Assembly: GCA_020725315.1 (NCBI GenBank)
Contig: DYFG01000052.1
Coordinates: 1 to 10,250 of the forward strand
Direction of reading: 5' to 3'
Length of the DNA: 10,250 bases
From: Nitrosotalea sp.
GTDB taxonomy: Archaea > Halobacteriota > Syntropharchaeia > Alkanophagales > Methanospirareceae
In this document: piece after piece, positions 1 to 6,468 of the stretch
How the letters are laid out: every line of letters starts with the position of its first letter
How positions within the stretch are numbered: the first letter of the stretch is position 1
Program-made: the position numbers and the translations under genes
The notes under the pieces: model-generated
Database searches by the model: none
Told to the model about the DNA's origin: nothing
Seen by the model: only the letters and a program-made list of their open reading frames with translations

Positions 1-45
1 ATTATTTATTCTCAGGTATCTTCTCAGGGCAGGGAGAACAGAAAA

Positions 46-576
46 ATGAGCAAGTCATTTTATAGCTATATAGGGGATGCATGGAAGAGACCGAAAGCCT
101 CGTATGTAGGAGGGCTCCGGCAGAGACGATTAGAAGACTGGAGGAAGGAGCCAGCAGTTATAAGGTTAGAAAGACCAACAAGATTGGACAGAGCACGTTC
201 TTTAGGGTATAAAGCGAAGCATGGCATCATTGTGGTGAGAGCAAAGGTAAGAAGAGGTGGACGGAGGAGATCAAGACCGAAGGGCGGAAGGAAAACGACA
301 GGGATGGGCGTGCATAAACTAACACCGGGAAAGAGCCTGCAGCGAATAGCTGAGGAGCGTGCTGCGAGAAAATATCCAAATATGGAGGTTCTTAATTCTT
401 ACTGGGTAGCCGAGGATGGAAAACGGAAATGGTATGAAATTATCCTCGTTGAGCCTGCCAATCCTGAACTTCAATCAGATAAGAATTTGAATTGGATTTG
501 CAGTCATTCACATAAAGGAAGGGTTTTTAGAGGGAAGACCTCAGCAGGTAAGAAGGGAAGGGGTCTGACGCGTTGA
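46..576 (+). CDS. rpl15e: 50S ribosomal protein L15e
   Basis: Large-subunit ribosomal protein of the archaeal/eukaryal L15e family; it binds 23S rRNA. The 176-residue product has the family hallmarks: an N-terminal SFYSYIGDAWKRP block (residues 4-16), a very basic RRGGRRRSRPKGGRKTTGMG stretch (about residues 69-88), the GKSLQRIAEERAARKYPNMEVLNSYWV segment and the WYEIILVEP strand, ending in a basic tail. It is slightly shorter than the usual 190 or so residues, the difference lying at the C-terminus. The ATG at 46 is preceded by a GGGAG element at about 32-36, usable as a ribosome binding site. The stop codon overlaps the TTG start of the DUF763 gene, so the two are probably co-transcribed and translationally coupled. 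The identification is from family recognition of the translated protein and is very secure. Confidence 0.97.
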   Translation: MSKSFYSYIGDAWKRPKASYVGGLRQRRLEDWRKEPAVIRLERPTRLDRARSLGYKAKHGIIVVRAKVRRGGRRRSRPKGGRKTTGMGVHKLTPGKSLQRIAEERAARKYPNMEVLNSYWVAEDGKRKWYEIILVEPANPELQSDKNLNWICSHSHKGRVFRGKTSAGKKGRGLTR

Positions 577-1685
577 AGAAGCAGGGCGTAGTAGATTTGC
601 CACTTCACGGTGGAAAAGCACCTCATTGGCTGCTGAAGCGAATGAAGAGTTTAGCGCATGCTATCGTCGAGGTGATCGTCGATGAATATGGTGTGAATGG
701 CGTGATAGAGAAATTGGCTGACCCACTCTGGTTTCAATCGCTCTCCTGTGCATTGGCTTATGACTGGCACAGTAGCGGAACCACGACGGTCGTGTGTGGC
801 GTTTTGAAATCGGTTATTGATCCTGAGGAATTTGGTCTCGGTATTGCCGGTGGGAAGGGAAAGGCATCGAGAAATACGTTATCGGATATCGATGCACTGG
901 GCGAGAGGTTAAAGCTCAGCGATGGCAAGCTGGAGGAGCTGAAATATGCAAGCAGGATATCAGCGAAGGTGGATAACGCGTGTATACAGGATGGCTATCA
1001 ACTGTACCATCATTCGATGTTCATCTCTGAGAAAGGTGAATGGGCGGTAATCCAGCAGGGGATGAATCCCCGTGACCAATATGCGAGGAGATATCACTGG
1101 CTCTCTTCTTCGGTAAAGAGGTATGAGGAGGAGCCACATCAGGGGATTATTGGTATCCTGCAGGATACAGTGCTGGATATGACTGCGAAAGAGAGCAGGG
1201 GATGCAGGAGGTCATCTGTTGACCTTGCAAAGACCGCGCCAGGCGAATTAGAGCGAGTTTATAAAGAACTCAGCGGCAGTAGTGATAAGAGGATAAGGCG
1301 TGGTCAAAGAAGACTTTTTGAGTTCGGGCTCACCCTCACGATTGAATTTAAACCGAAAAATGAAGGAGTAAAAGAAGAGGTAATATACCGATTGCCACGA
1401 AGGGTGAACTGGGATGCGCTTCGTGTAGCTTACGAGAAGCAGCCTGAAAATTATGAGCAGTTTTTATGCGTACGAGGGGTGGGACCCGCGACCGTTCGTG
1501 CTTTAGCGCTTATCGCTGAGTTGATCTATGGCGAGCCGCCGAGTTGGCGAGACCCGGTTAAGTTCTCGTTCGCATTTGGCGGAAAAGATGGCGTGCCCTA
1601 TCCGGTGGATAAGAAGACGATGGACGAAACGACCGAGCTCTTACGCACCGCGATGAAGGAAGCGAAAGAGAAAACTTCGTTATAA
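573..1685 (+). CDS. DUF763 domain protein with C-terminal helix-hairpin-helix
   Basis: Conserved archaeal protein of the DUF763 (COG1415) family; its biochemical role is not established to my knowledge. The 370-residue product shows the expected blocks: DLPLHGGKAP near residues 8-17, a WHSSGTTTVVCG segment, the glycine-rich GIAGGKGKASRNT motif, a KVDNACIQDGYQLYHHSMF block and an AVIQQGMN strand. Close to the C-terminus CVRGVGPATVRALALIAELIY (about residues 299-319) reads as a helix-hairpin-helix, a non-specific DNA-binding element, so a role in nucleic-acid metabolism is a reasonable inference. The start is a TTG at 573 sharing TTGA with the L15e stop; the family's N-terminal block begins only a few residues later, which supports this start despite the rare codon. 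Family assignment is firm, function unknown. Confidence 0.9.
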   Translation: MKKQGVVDLPLHGGKAPHWLLKRMKSLAHAIVEVIVDEYGVNGVIEKLADPLWFQSLSCALAYDWHSSGTTTVVCGVLKSVIDPEEFGLGIAGGKGKASRNTLSDIDALGERLKLSDGKLEELKYASRISAKVDNACIQDGYQLYHHSMFISEKGEWAVIQQGMNPRDQYARRYHWLSSSVKRYEEEPHQGIIGILQDTVLDMTAKESRGCRRSSVDLAKTAPGELERVYKELSGSSDKRIRRGQRRLFEFGLTLTIEFKPKNEGVKEEVIYRLPRRVNWDALRVAYEKQPENYEQFLCVRGVGPATVRALALIAELIYGEPPSWRDPVKFSFAFGGKDGVPYPVDKKTMDETTELLRTAMKEAKEKTSL

Positions 1686-1790
1686 ACCTTATTTTCGATT
1701 ATTCTAACCTTTCTGCATCGCTATTTATCCTCTTATTAGAGACCAGGTATTCTAAAGATAGCCCTTCTATACATTGCGTTTTGCCAACCG
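1686..1790. terminator. Convergent intergenic gap with T-rich 3' end of DUF763 unit
   Basis: The 105 bases between the DUF763 stop and the stop of the opposing ATP-grasp gene contain no reading frame of note. On the + strand the first half is pyrimidine-rich with several short T-tracts (for example around 1690-1700 and 1723-1735), which suits archaeal termination on U-rich RNA. No strong hairpin was found. Confidence 0.35.
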
Positions 1791-2711
1791 TTATGTTCTA
1801 AAGTTGACCCGTTCAAACAGGAGATCAATAATTCTTTCGGTGACGTCAATACCACACGCTTGGTTTATTCCTTTCCCGGATGGTGTCCCGTTAACTTCGA
1901 GCACAAACAATCCTTCTTCTCCTTCTATCAGGTCAACGCCGGCGAAATAAGCGCCTACTGCCTTTCTCGTGCGTATTGCAAGCTCTTCCATCTCTTCGCT
2001 CAACTCACACTTAACCGGTCTCCCGCCTTGACTCAAATTGCTGACGAAAGAGCCTCTGAGCGAGACTCGATAAATCGCACCGAGTGTTTCTTCACCAACC
2101 ACAAAAACCCGGATGTCTCGTCCAGGGTTAGGCACGAACTCCTGTAAATAGAGCACGCCTCGTTCCTTCAGTAACCCCCTTAGTTTCAGCTTCAAGTCGG
2201 GTTCCGAGCTTTCGAGTTTGATTATTCCTTTACCCTGACTCCCAAAAATAGGTTTTACTACGACGATTTCAAATTCTTCTATTGTCTTGACTGCAACGTC
2301 TAACTCAGATGTAATTGTAGTGCGTGGGATAGGCAGGTGCGCGCGTTTGAAGAGATAGAATGAGAAGAATTTGTTCGCTGCGTTCTGGATCGCTGCTGAT
2401 GAGTTCATAACAGGAATGGAACTCTCAAATTGGCGGATCAGATCGAACTTAAAGGAAATGCTCTCCAGTGAGAAACTGATGCCAACGTCTCTGACGATGA
2501 GAGCGTCGAGTTCCAGGTCCTTTAAATCGGTGCTAAAGAGAGAGAAATCGGCAGTAGAGAGTGAAGCGCTTAATGAAGAGAGATTAATTGGTATAGGATT
2601 CGCCCCTCGTTTCTCTATATTCTTCACAAATGCACGCGCAGTCCAGTCATTAGGGTCGGTGAGAATGACGCCTATTTTTCCTCCTTTTGTATTTTGTATA
2701 GGGTTGTACAT
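1791..2711 (-). CDS. RimK-type ATP-grasp ligase, probable cofactor alpha-L-glutamate ligase (MptN/CofF-like)
   Basis: ATP-grasp enzyme of the RimK group, which joins an amino acid, usually glutamate, to an acceptor carboxylate through an acyl-phosphate. The 306-residue protein has an N-terminal substrate domain (GVILTDPNDW, residues 14-23), then the ATP-grasp core: VVVKPIFGSQGKGI with the nucleotide-binding lysine K153, LQEFVP (189-194), RDIRVFVVG (198-206), the SNLSQGG loop (224-230), D260 and the metal-binding E272/N274 in EVNGTPSGKGI. In methanogens close relatives are MptN (tetrahydromethanopterin to sarcinapterin) and CofF (capping coenzyme F420); the sequence alone does not tell me which applies. 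It is a single-gene unit, convergent with DUF763. The ATG at 2711 precedes the conserved KIGVILTD start by 11 residues and has no clear ribosome binding site, so the exact start is less sure. Confidence 0.82.
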   Translation of the reverse strand: MYNPIQNTKGGKIGVILTDPNDWTARAFVKNIEKRGANPIPINLSSLSASLSTADFSLFSTDLKDLELDALIVRDVGISFSLESISFKFDLIRQFESSIPVMNSSAAIQNAANKFFSFYLFKRAHLPIPRTTITSELDVAVKTIEEFEIVVVKPIFGSQGKGIIKLESSEPDLKLKLRGLLKERGVLYLQEFVPNPGRDIRVFVVGEETLGAIYRVSLRGSFVSNLSQGGRPVKCELSEEMEELAIRTRKAVGAYFAGVDLIEGEEGLFVLEVNGTPSGKGINQACGIDVTERIIDLLFERVNFRT

Positions 2712-2805
2712 TTTGTTTTTCTAAGCCCTTAACTGCTCCCCGCTTAGAACGAAACTACTCTAATTACTCATAAAGCTCCGAATAATGAGCTAAATGTCCT
2801 GCTTC

Positions 2806-3195
2806 CTACATTTTTTGCTTTAATAGCTCGACAAATTCCCGATTACTTCGGGGAGTTTGCATTCCATTAGCCCTCGACTGTAAATTATGATTAGCACGAT
2901 TATAATATACCTCGGGTACCCATGCAACGTTAAAAAGAATTAAATCTTCAAACTTGACAAAAATATTATCAAAATCTACCACAATTAGATTCTGTATAAC
3001 CACTTGATCCACCAACCAAGCAATAGACCGAGCTATAGGTTTTAAACCTTGTGGAACTAACTCTTCGTCTAATACTTTAAATTTGCCAATTTTATTCAAA
3101 ACACATTTTATCACCTCCTTAATCCTTTCAATCCTTTCTGATGTTTCTTTATACTCATTTGAAATTTTAGATTGAGGATTTAATTGTGTTGGCAT
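2806..3195 (-). CDS. Unknown small protein, partner of the DNA methyltransferase
   Basis: I do not recognise this 129-residue protein. It starts inside the 3' end of the methyltransferase gene (29-base overlap) and has a strong GGAGGT ribosome binding site at about 3202-3207, so it is clearly meant to be translated from the same mRNA. The N-terminal half is predicted helical and charged (residues 13-45); the middle has a hydrophobic AWLVDQVVIQNLIVVDF segment (about 59-75); there is no signal peptide. Genes in this position are often the cognate restriction endonuclease or a control or accessory protein, but no PD-(D/E)xK or HNH signature is visible and most type II endonucleases are longer than 200 residues. 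It could be a shortened endonuclease remnant, an accessory subunit or unrelated. Base composition is as AT-rich as the methyltransferase gene. Confidence 0.6.
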   Translation of the reverse strand: MPTQLNPQSKISNEYKETSERIERIKEVIKCVLNKIGKFKVLDEELVPQGLKPIARSIAWLVDQVVIQNLIVVDFDNIFVKFEDLILFNVAWVPEVYYNRANHNLQSRANGMQTPRSNREFVELLKQKM

Positions 3196-4891
3196 TCTTC
3201 AACCTCCACTTTATCATCTCTCTTTGCTCTCCTTTATAATCAAAATCTGGTTCTGAAAATCTTTCAAATTTGTCATTCCTTCTCAATCTTTCTGCTATAT
3301 CATTTAAGGATATTTTAACACTTTTGGGTATTTTTGGATTACGATAAGCTATATTGATCCATTTTAAGATAACAATATCATATATTTCTGCTGTCGTGGC
3401 GACCTTTTCTTTTTGTAAAAGACTTATTGCCTCCGTGAGCACGATGTCTCTGATATTGATTATTCCTTCTCCTTGCTGAAACACAAACTTCTGGCGGGGC
3501 TTTTTAAATGTCGCTATAAGGTCAGTTTTAACTGTTCCTTTTAACTCTATCTGGTTATGTGTTCTTTTAATTGGTGTTTGCGGAACAATGTTCACCAATT
3601 CAAACCCTGCATCTTGACAAGCACTTATCAACGCATTCCATATAGAAATATTCGAACTATGGAACGTAACAGACATGAATTTATCGGGTTTAAGCACTCG
3701 ATATATCTCATGAAACGCTTTCGTTAGCATCTCTTTGTATCGTGTAACTGACTCATTTTTGACAATAATTTCATTGGCGAAATCAACATCAAATTGTAAC
3801 CATGCATTCCAGAGAGTAGATAAGTCAAAATATTGGACAGAGCCTCCGTAAGGGGGGTCAGTAAAGCAGTAATCTATGCTATTAGAAGGGATATTTGATA
3901 AATTGGTCGCAGATTGTGTGCTTATTTTAAATGTATTTCCTTCTTTGAAATAATTACCAAGAAGGGAATTGGTTTCTTTTTTAGCTTTTATAATCTTACT
4001 AAGCCTCTCCTTAAAATAGTAGAGGACATTATTCTCTACGTACTCATCAGGCACCCAAAACCTCTTTTCTCCCCATACCCCCGCTGGATTTACACCTTTA
4101 TTAAGCCGATAACGATTAATAAAAATCAACTTGGATGTACGTACCAATAGGGAAGAAAACACAAGTTTCATTATTTCTTTTATCTCGCTCTCTTCAAAGT
4201 GTTGGATTTCGTTATAAAGAACGGATAAACTTATTAGATTTCTTTTGGTAAATAGCAAGTCGAGAGTTTTTACATCTGCGTCTTTTGGCAATCGAATATC
4301 TTTTGGATACCAAAAAGGAATTTCTTTTCCTTCTATCTCTCTAACTTTCTCTTTGTCTTTGTTATCTGCTTCTTTAAGCTTCTTAGACCTGCAAAATTCA
4401 CACGAGAAGAATAGAGAAGAAATATCAGATTTTTTCCATATCGCATTGATTATCATTGCTTTTTTGTTACACACAGGGCATTTTGTTTCATATAAAGAAT
4501 TAACTTCGCGGTAGATGTCTTTTTCAATTTTTTTAAAAGTATCCCTGATTTTATTTAAATCTATGGGGGACAAACAAGTTATTTTGGTAATAAGCGTAGC
4601 TATTGGATTCAAATCCAGTGCAATAATTTTTCTCCTTGTAATTAATGCCTCACACGCTGTGACGCCACTCCCGACAAAAGGATCTAAAATTGTATCGCCT
4701 TCGTTTGTGAAGTGCTCAATGTATTGTCTAACGACATACCAGGGTTTTCTTGACCAATATTGATGTAATTTGTATCTTTCTGGGAATTTTCCTTTAATTG
4801 GTTCAGAAATGGGAGTTAATATTGGAGATAGCTCTTCACTGGTAGTTTTATCCATTTCCTCTTTTAGGTAGTATCCTAAGCTCCTGACCAT
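3167..4891 (-). CDS. Zn-ribbon DNA methyltransferase (N6-adenine or N4-cytosine type)
   Basis: SAM-dependent amino-methyltransferase acting on DNA. The 574-residue protein carries, in order: a motif X-like HQYWSRKPWYVVRQYI segment (43-58), the SAM-binding motif I DPFVGSG (70-76) followed by ALDLNP (91-96), a possible zinc ribbon with CPVC (138-141) and CEFC (164-167), a long middle region, and the catalytic motif IV DPPYGG (345-350). A C-terminal segment of roughly 110 residues lies beyond the catalytic domain. DPPY indicates modification of the exocyclic amino group of adenine or cytosine. Motif I before motif IV with a long spacer matches the alpha-type order, the spacer probably holding the target-recognition part. 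The gene is AT-rich compared with its flanks and overlaps a small unknown gene, which suggests a mobile modification module. The ATG at 4891 was kept; an in-frame ATG at 4855 (Met13), just after GAGG, is an alternative start. Confidence 0.9.
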   Translation of the reverse strand: MVRSLGYYLKEEMDKTTSEELSPILTPISEPIKGKFPERYKLHQYWSRKPWYVVRQYIEHFTNEGDTILDPFVGSGVTACEALITRRKIIALDLNPIATLITKITCLSPIDLNKIRDTFKKIEKDIYREVNSLYETKCPVCNKKAMIINAIWKKSDISSLFFSCEFCRSKKLKEADNKDKEKVREIEGKEIPFWYPKDIRLPKDADVKTLDLLFTKRNLISLSVLYNEIQHFEESEIKEIMKLVFSSLLVRTSKLIFINRYRLNKGVNPAGVWGEKRFWVPDEYVENNVLYYFKERLSKIIKAKKETNSLLGNYFKEGNTFKISTQSATNLSNIPSNSIDYCFTDPPYGGSVQYFDLSTLWNAWLQFDVDFANEIIVKNESVTRYKEMLTKAFHEIYRVLKPDKFMSVTFHSSNISIWNALISACQDAGFELVNIVPQTPIKRTHNQIELKGTVKTDLIATFKKPRQKFVFQQGEGIINIRDIVLTEAISLLQKEKVATTAEIYDIVILKWINIAYRNPKIPKSVKISLNDIAERLRRNDKFERFSEPDFDYKGEQREMIKWRLKNANTIKSSI

Positions 4892-4941
4892 TTTTGCAGA
4901 TTTTCTCCATCAGTTTAGATTATATAACCTCACATAAATAA

Positions 4942-4950
4942 CTTTATATG
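4942..4950 (-). promoter_or_regulatory. Probable TATA box for the methyltransferase operon
   Basis: On the minus strand CATATAAAG lies about 50 bases before the start at 4891; initiation about 25 bases downstream would give a leader of roughly 25-30 bases that includes a GGAG. A second AT-rich stretch (TTATATAAT at about 4918-4926) is closer to the start and would imply a leaderless message. Both are readings by eye, without a matrix score. Confidence 0.4.
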
Positions 4951-5120
4951 TACGTGTTTAGCTTACCTTGGTAATAATTTGGTGATAAGGATTTAAACCT
5001 TGCTGTTTCCAAGTGGCTAATTGGAATTTCAATAGAAATATAGCTCATATAAATCTACCAATTATGAAGGATGTAATAACCGAAAAATTTTAAGTACACA
5101 TCTCAGAGCTAAACACATAC
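4950..5120. repeat. Inverted repeat pair (14 bases, one mismatch)
   Basis: GTACGTGTTTAGCT at 4950-4963 is matched on the opposite strand by AGCTAAACACATAC at 5107-5120 (13 of 14 identical). The arms span 171 bases. Each outer arm end is followed, going outward, by a TATA-like sequence: CATATAAAG directly beside the left arm and TTTTTATATA about six bases from the right arm. The pair may be operator sites, ends of a small remnant element, or chance in AT-rich DNA. No target-site duplication is evident. Confidence 0.45.
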
Positions 5121-5207
5121 TTACGTTTTTATATATCAACATTATATAGGGATACTACCTGTGAATTTAAGCTCATGAAAACTCATAGAACCTCATTCTT
5201 CATTCCT

Positions 5208-5621
5208 TTACCCCTTATTCTTATCAGGTGGCGAATAAATCATAATCAACCGAAGTTTATCTCCTCCTACCGCTTTAAAACAGTGAGGAACGCCTGAAGG
5301 AACATATATAGCTGTTCCGGCTTCCAATTCTTTCTCCTCTTTTCCTATGCGAAGAAGCATTTTTCCTTCTATAATAAAATATCCATGCTCTGCTTCATGT
5401 TCATGCATTGTTACACCTCCCCCTTCTTCCACCTCTTCGTAGACCATGACGAAGTTCTTCACATCCATTATCCTTGGACTTATCAGAGGTCTTGAGTCTG
5501 TCTTTTCGTAATTTGGCGGACATATCCCCTTCACATCCTCTACTCTAATAACACAGGCTTCACTTATTCTATCCATCGTTACCCTATTCCTTAACTTCTC
5601 AAACCGGTGTTTCTTACTCAT
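5208..5621 (-). CDS. Single-domain cupin protein
   Basis: A 137-residue protein with one cupin beta-barrel; substrate unknown. Motif 1 is present as GGGVTMHEHEAEHGYFIIEG (67-86), with likely metal ligands H73, H75 and E78, and motif 2 as YVPSGVPHCF with H113, so metal binding is likely to be intact. The roughly 50 residues before the barrel are an uncharacterised extension. Small cupins like this occur as isomerases, dioxygenases or sugar or ligand sensors, and the sequence does not decide between these. It lies nine bases downstream of the phosphatase-superfamily gene on the same strand, so the two are almost surely co-transcribed and may act on related substrates. The ATG at 5621 fits this spacing; Met16 is a possible later start. 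The protein is presumably cytoplasmic, with no signal peptide or membrane segment. Confidence 0.85.
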   Translation of the reverse strand: MSKKHRFEKLRNRVTMDRISEACVIRVEDVKGICPPNYEKTDSRPLISPRIMDVKNFVMVYEEVEEGGGVTMHEHEAEHGYFIIEGKMLLRIGKEEKELEAGTAIYVPSGVPHCFKAVGGDKLRLIMIYSPPDKNKG

Positions 5622-5630
5622 CGGTCTATC

Positions 5631-6392
5631 CTAAGGGCAACAAACAATCAACGGCACGGTTGCAGGTGCTTTCCCTCGCCTCTTATTCTTCTGATGCATC
5701 TCATGGTCACCACAAATCAAGAGCATGCCGTTCTGTTCGCTCACCGCCTCTGCGATTGCTCTCATATTCTCGTTTGTAAGCTTCGCAGCAACACGTAAAT
5801 CCCAGCCTCTATGAGAAAACCGGTCAATGGCACGCAGATGAGCAAACACTAATCGTACCTCATGCTTCTGCAATACGGAAATGGTATGTGTTTTTATTAG
5901 CTCGTCATATTCAGCTATGTCTTCACGGTCATCAACTGCGAACACATAGCTTATTCTCCCTGAAAGGGGTTTTGTACCATTTGCTTCCATTATTGCGGCT
6001 GTTGGGGTTCCTTCGTCCTCAAGTATCTCCAAAATGGAGTTTATCTTCGATTTGCCCACATCTTCACTCGTGATAATCCGGTGCGACTCGTGCCGTAACC
6101 CGGTGAGAATAGAGGCAATTGCCGGTGTTGTATGGGTGCTTACCGTCTCGCATTCAAACAAGAGCCCATCTCGTTCAACGAACTCATGGAGAACCTCTAA
6201 TTCTGTTACGCATGTGGAATAAAAGTGACAATCGAGGCTGTCTATCACCACCAATACCACTACGGGAGGGATAGGATTGCGCGAATAAGCGGATTCGAGT
6301 ATCCGCTCGACCGGTCGGGCTCGTGTGATCAGCGTGATACCGAAAAACTTTGCTAACGTAGGTGCTATTTGTAAGAGTGAAATGTACTGCAT
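5631..6392 (-). CDS. Alkaline-phosphatase-superfamily metalloenzyme, apparently circularly permuted
   Basis: A 253-residue protein of the alkaline phosphatase/nucleotide pyrophosphatase/sulfatase superfamily, probably a metal-dependent phospho- or sulfo-ester hydrolase. Visible elements: the first metal aspartate D51 in VVVLVVIDSLD; THTTPAIASILTG (86-98), whose T88 lines up with the threonine nucleophile of nucleotide pyrophosphatases; D190 and H194 in AIDRFSHRG; D229/H230 in CGDHEMH. The closing histidine usually found just before the VPLI strand is not obvious; H233 might replace it. The protein stops right after VPLIVCCP, whereas the LLQIAPTLAKFFGI segment that normally follows that strand at the C-terminus is found at residues 6-19. 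This suggests circular permutation. The substrate is unknown. It is the first gene of a two-gene unit with the cupin and has no signal peptide, so it is probably cytoplasmic. Confidence 0.8.
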   Translation of the reverse strand: MQYISLLQIAPTLAKFFGITLITRARPVERILESAYSRNPIPPVVVLVVIDSLDCHFYSTCVTELEVLHEFVERDGLLFECETVSTHTTPAIASILTGLRHESHRIITSEDVGKSKINSILEILEDEGTPTAAIMEANGTKPLSGRISYVFAVDDREDIAEYDELIKTHTISVLQKHEVRLVFAHLRAIDRFSHRGWDLRVAAKLTNENMRAIAEAVSEQNGMLLICGDHEMHQKNKRRGKAPATVPLIVCCP

Positions 6393-6415
6393 AAGAAATA
6401 TTCGTCGAGTATCAA

Positions 6416-6425
6416 TTATAAATTT
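6416..6425 (-). promoter_or_regulatory. Probable TATA box for the phosphatase-cupin operon
   Basis: The minus-strand sequence AATTTATAAT is centred about 28 bases before the ATG at 6392. Initiation at the usual archaeal distance would fall at or next to the start codon, giving a leaderless or nearly leaderless mRNA, which agrees with the absence of a ribosome binding site there. Confidence 0.5.
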
Positions 6426-6449
6426 TTTGATTTGGTTGGGAGGGTTGGT

Positions 6450-6468
6450 AAGGGGGGTCTGGCCCCTT
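6450..6468 (-). terminator. GC-rich hairpin at the end of the UPF0282 gene
   Basis: AAGGGG (6450-6455) and CCCCTT (6463-6468) form a perfect six-pair stem with a seven-base loop, beginning inside the stop codon of the MBL-fold gene. No T-tract follows on the minus strand, so it may be a stability element instead of a terminator. Confidence 0.35.

Larger units (their letters stand above)
4892..5207. other. AT-rich intergenic region between methyltransferase and cupin genes
   Basis: These 316 bases hold no credible protein gene on either strand. They include the probable methyltransferase promoter, a 14-base inverted repeat at 4950-4963 and 5107-5120, an imperfect palindrome around the AAGG/CCTT pair near 4987-5001, and a TATA-like run near 5126-5136. 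The composition matches the methyltransferase block rather than the more GC-rich phosphatase-cupin block. Nothing resembling a tRNA or a known riboswitch was seen. Confidence 0.6.

Noticed and set aside
2766..2780. Possible direct repeat flanking the AT-rich block (ACTCATA near 2767 and near 5179)
   Set aside because: Only seven or eight bases match, expected by chance in AT-rich DNA; not evidence of insertion by itself.
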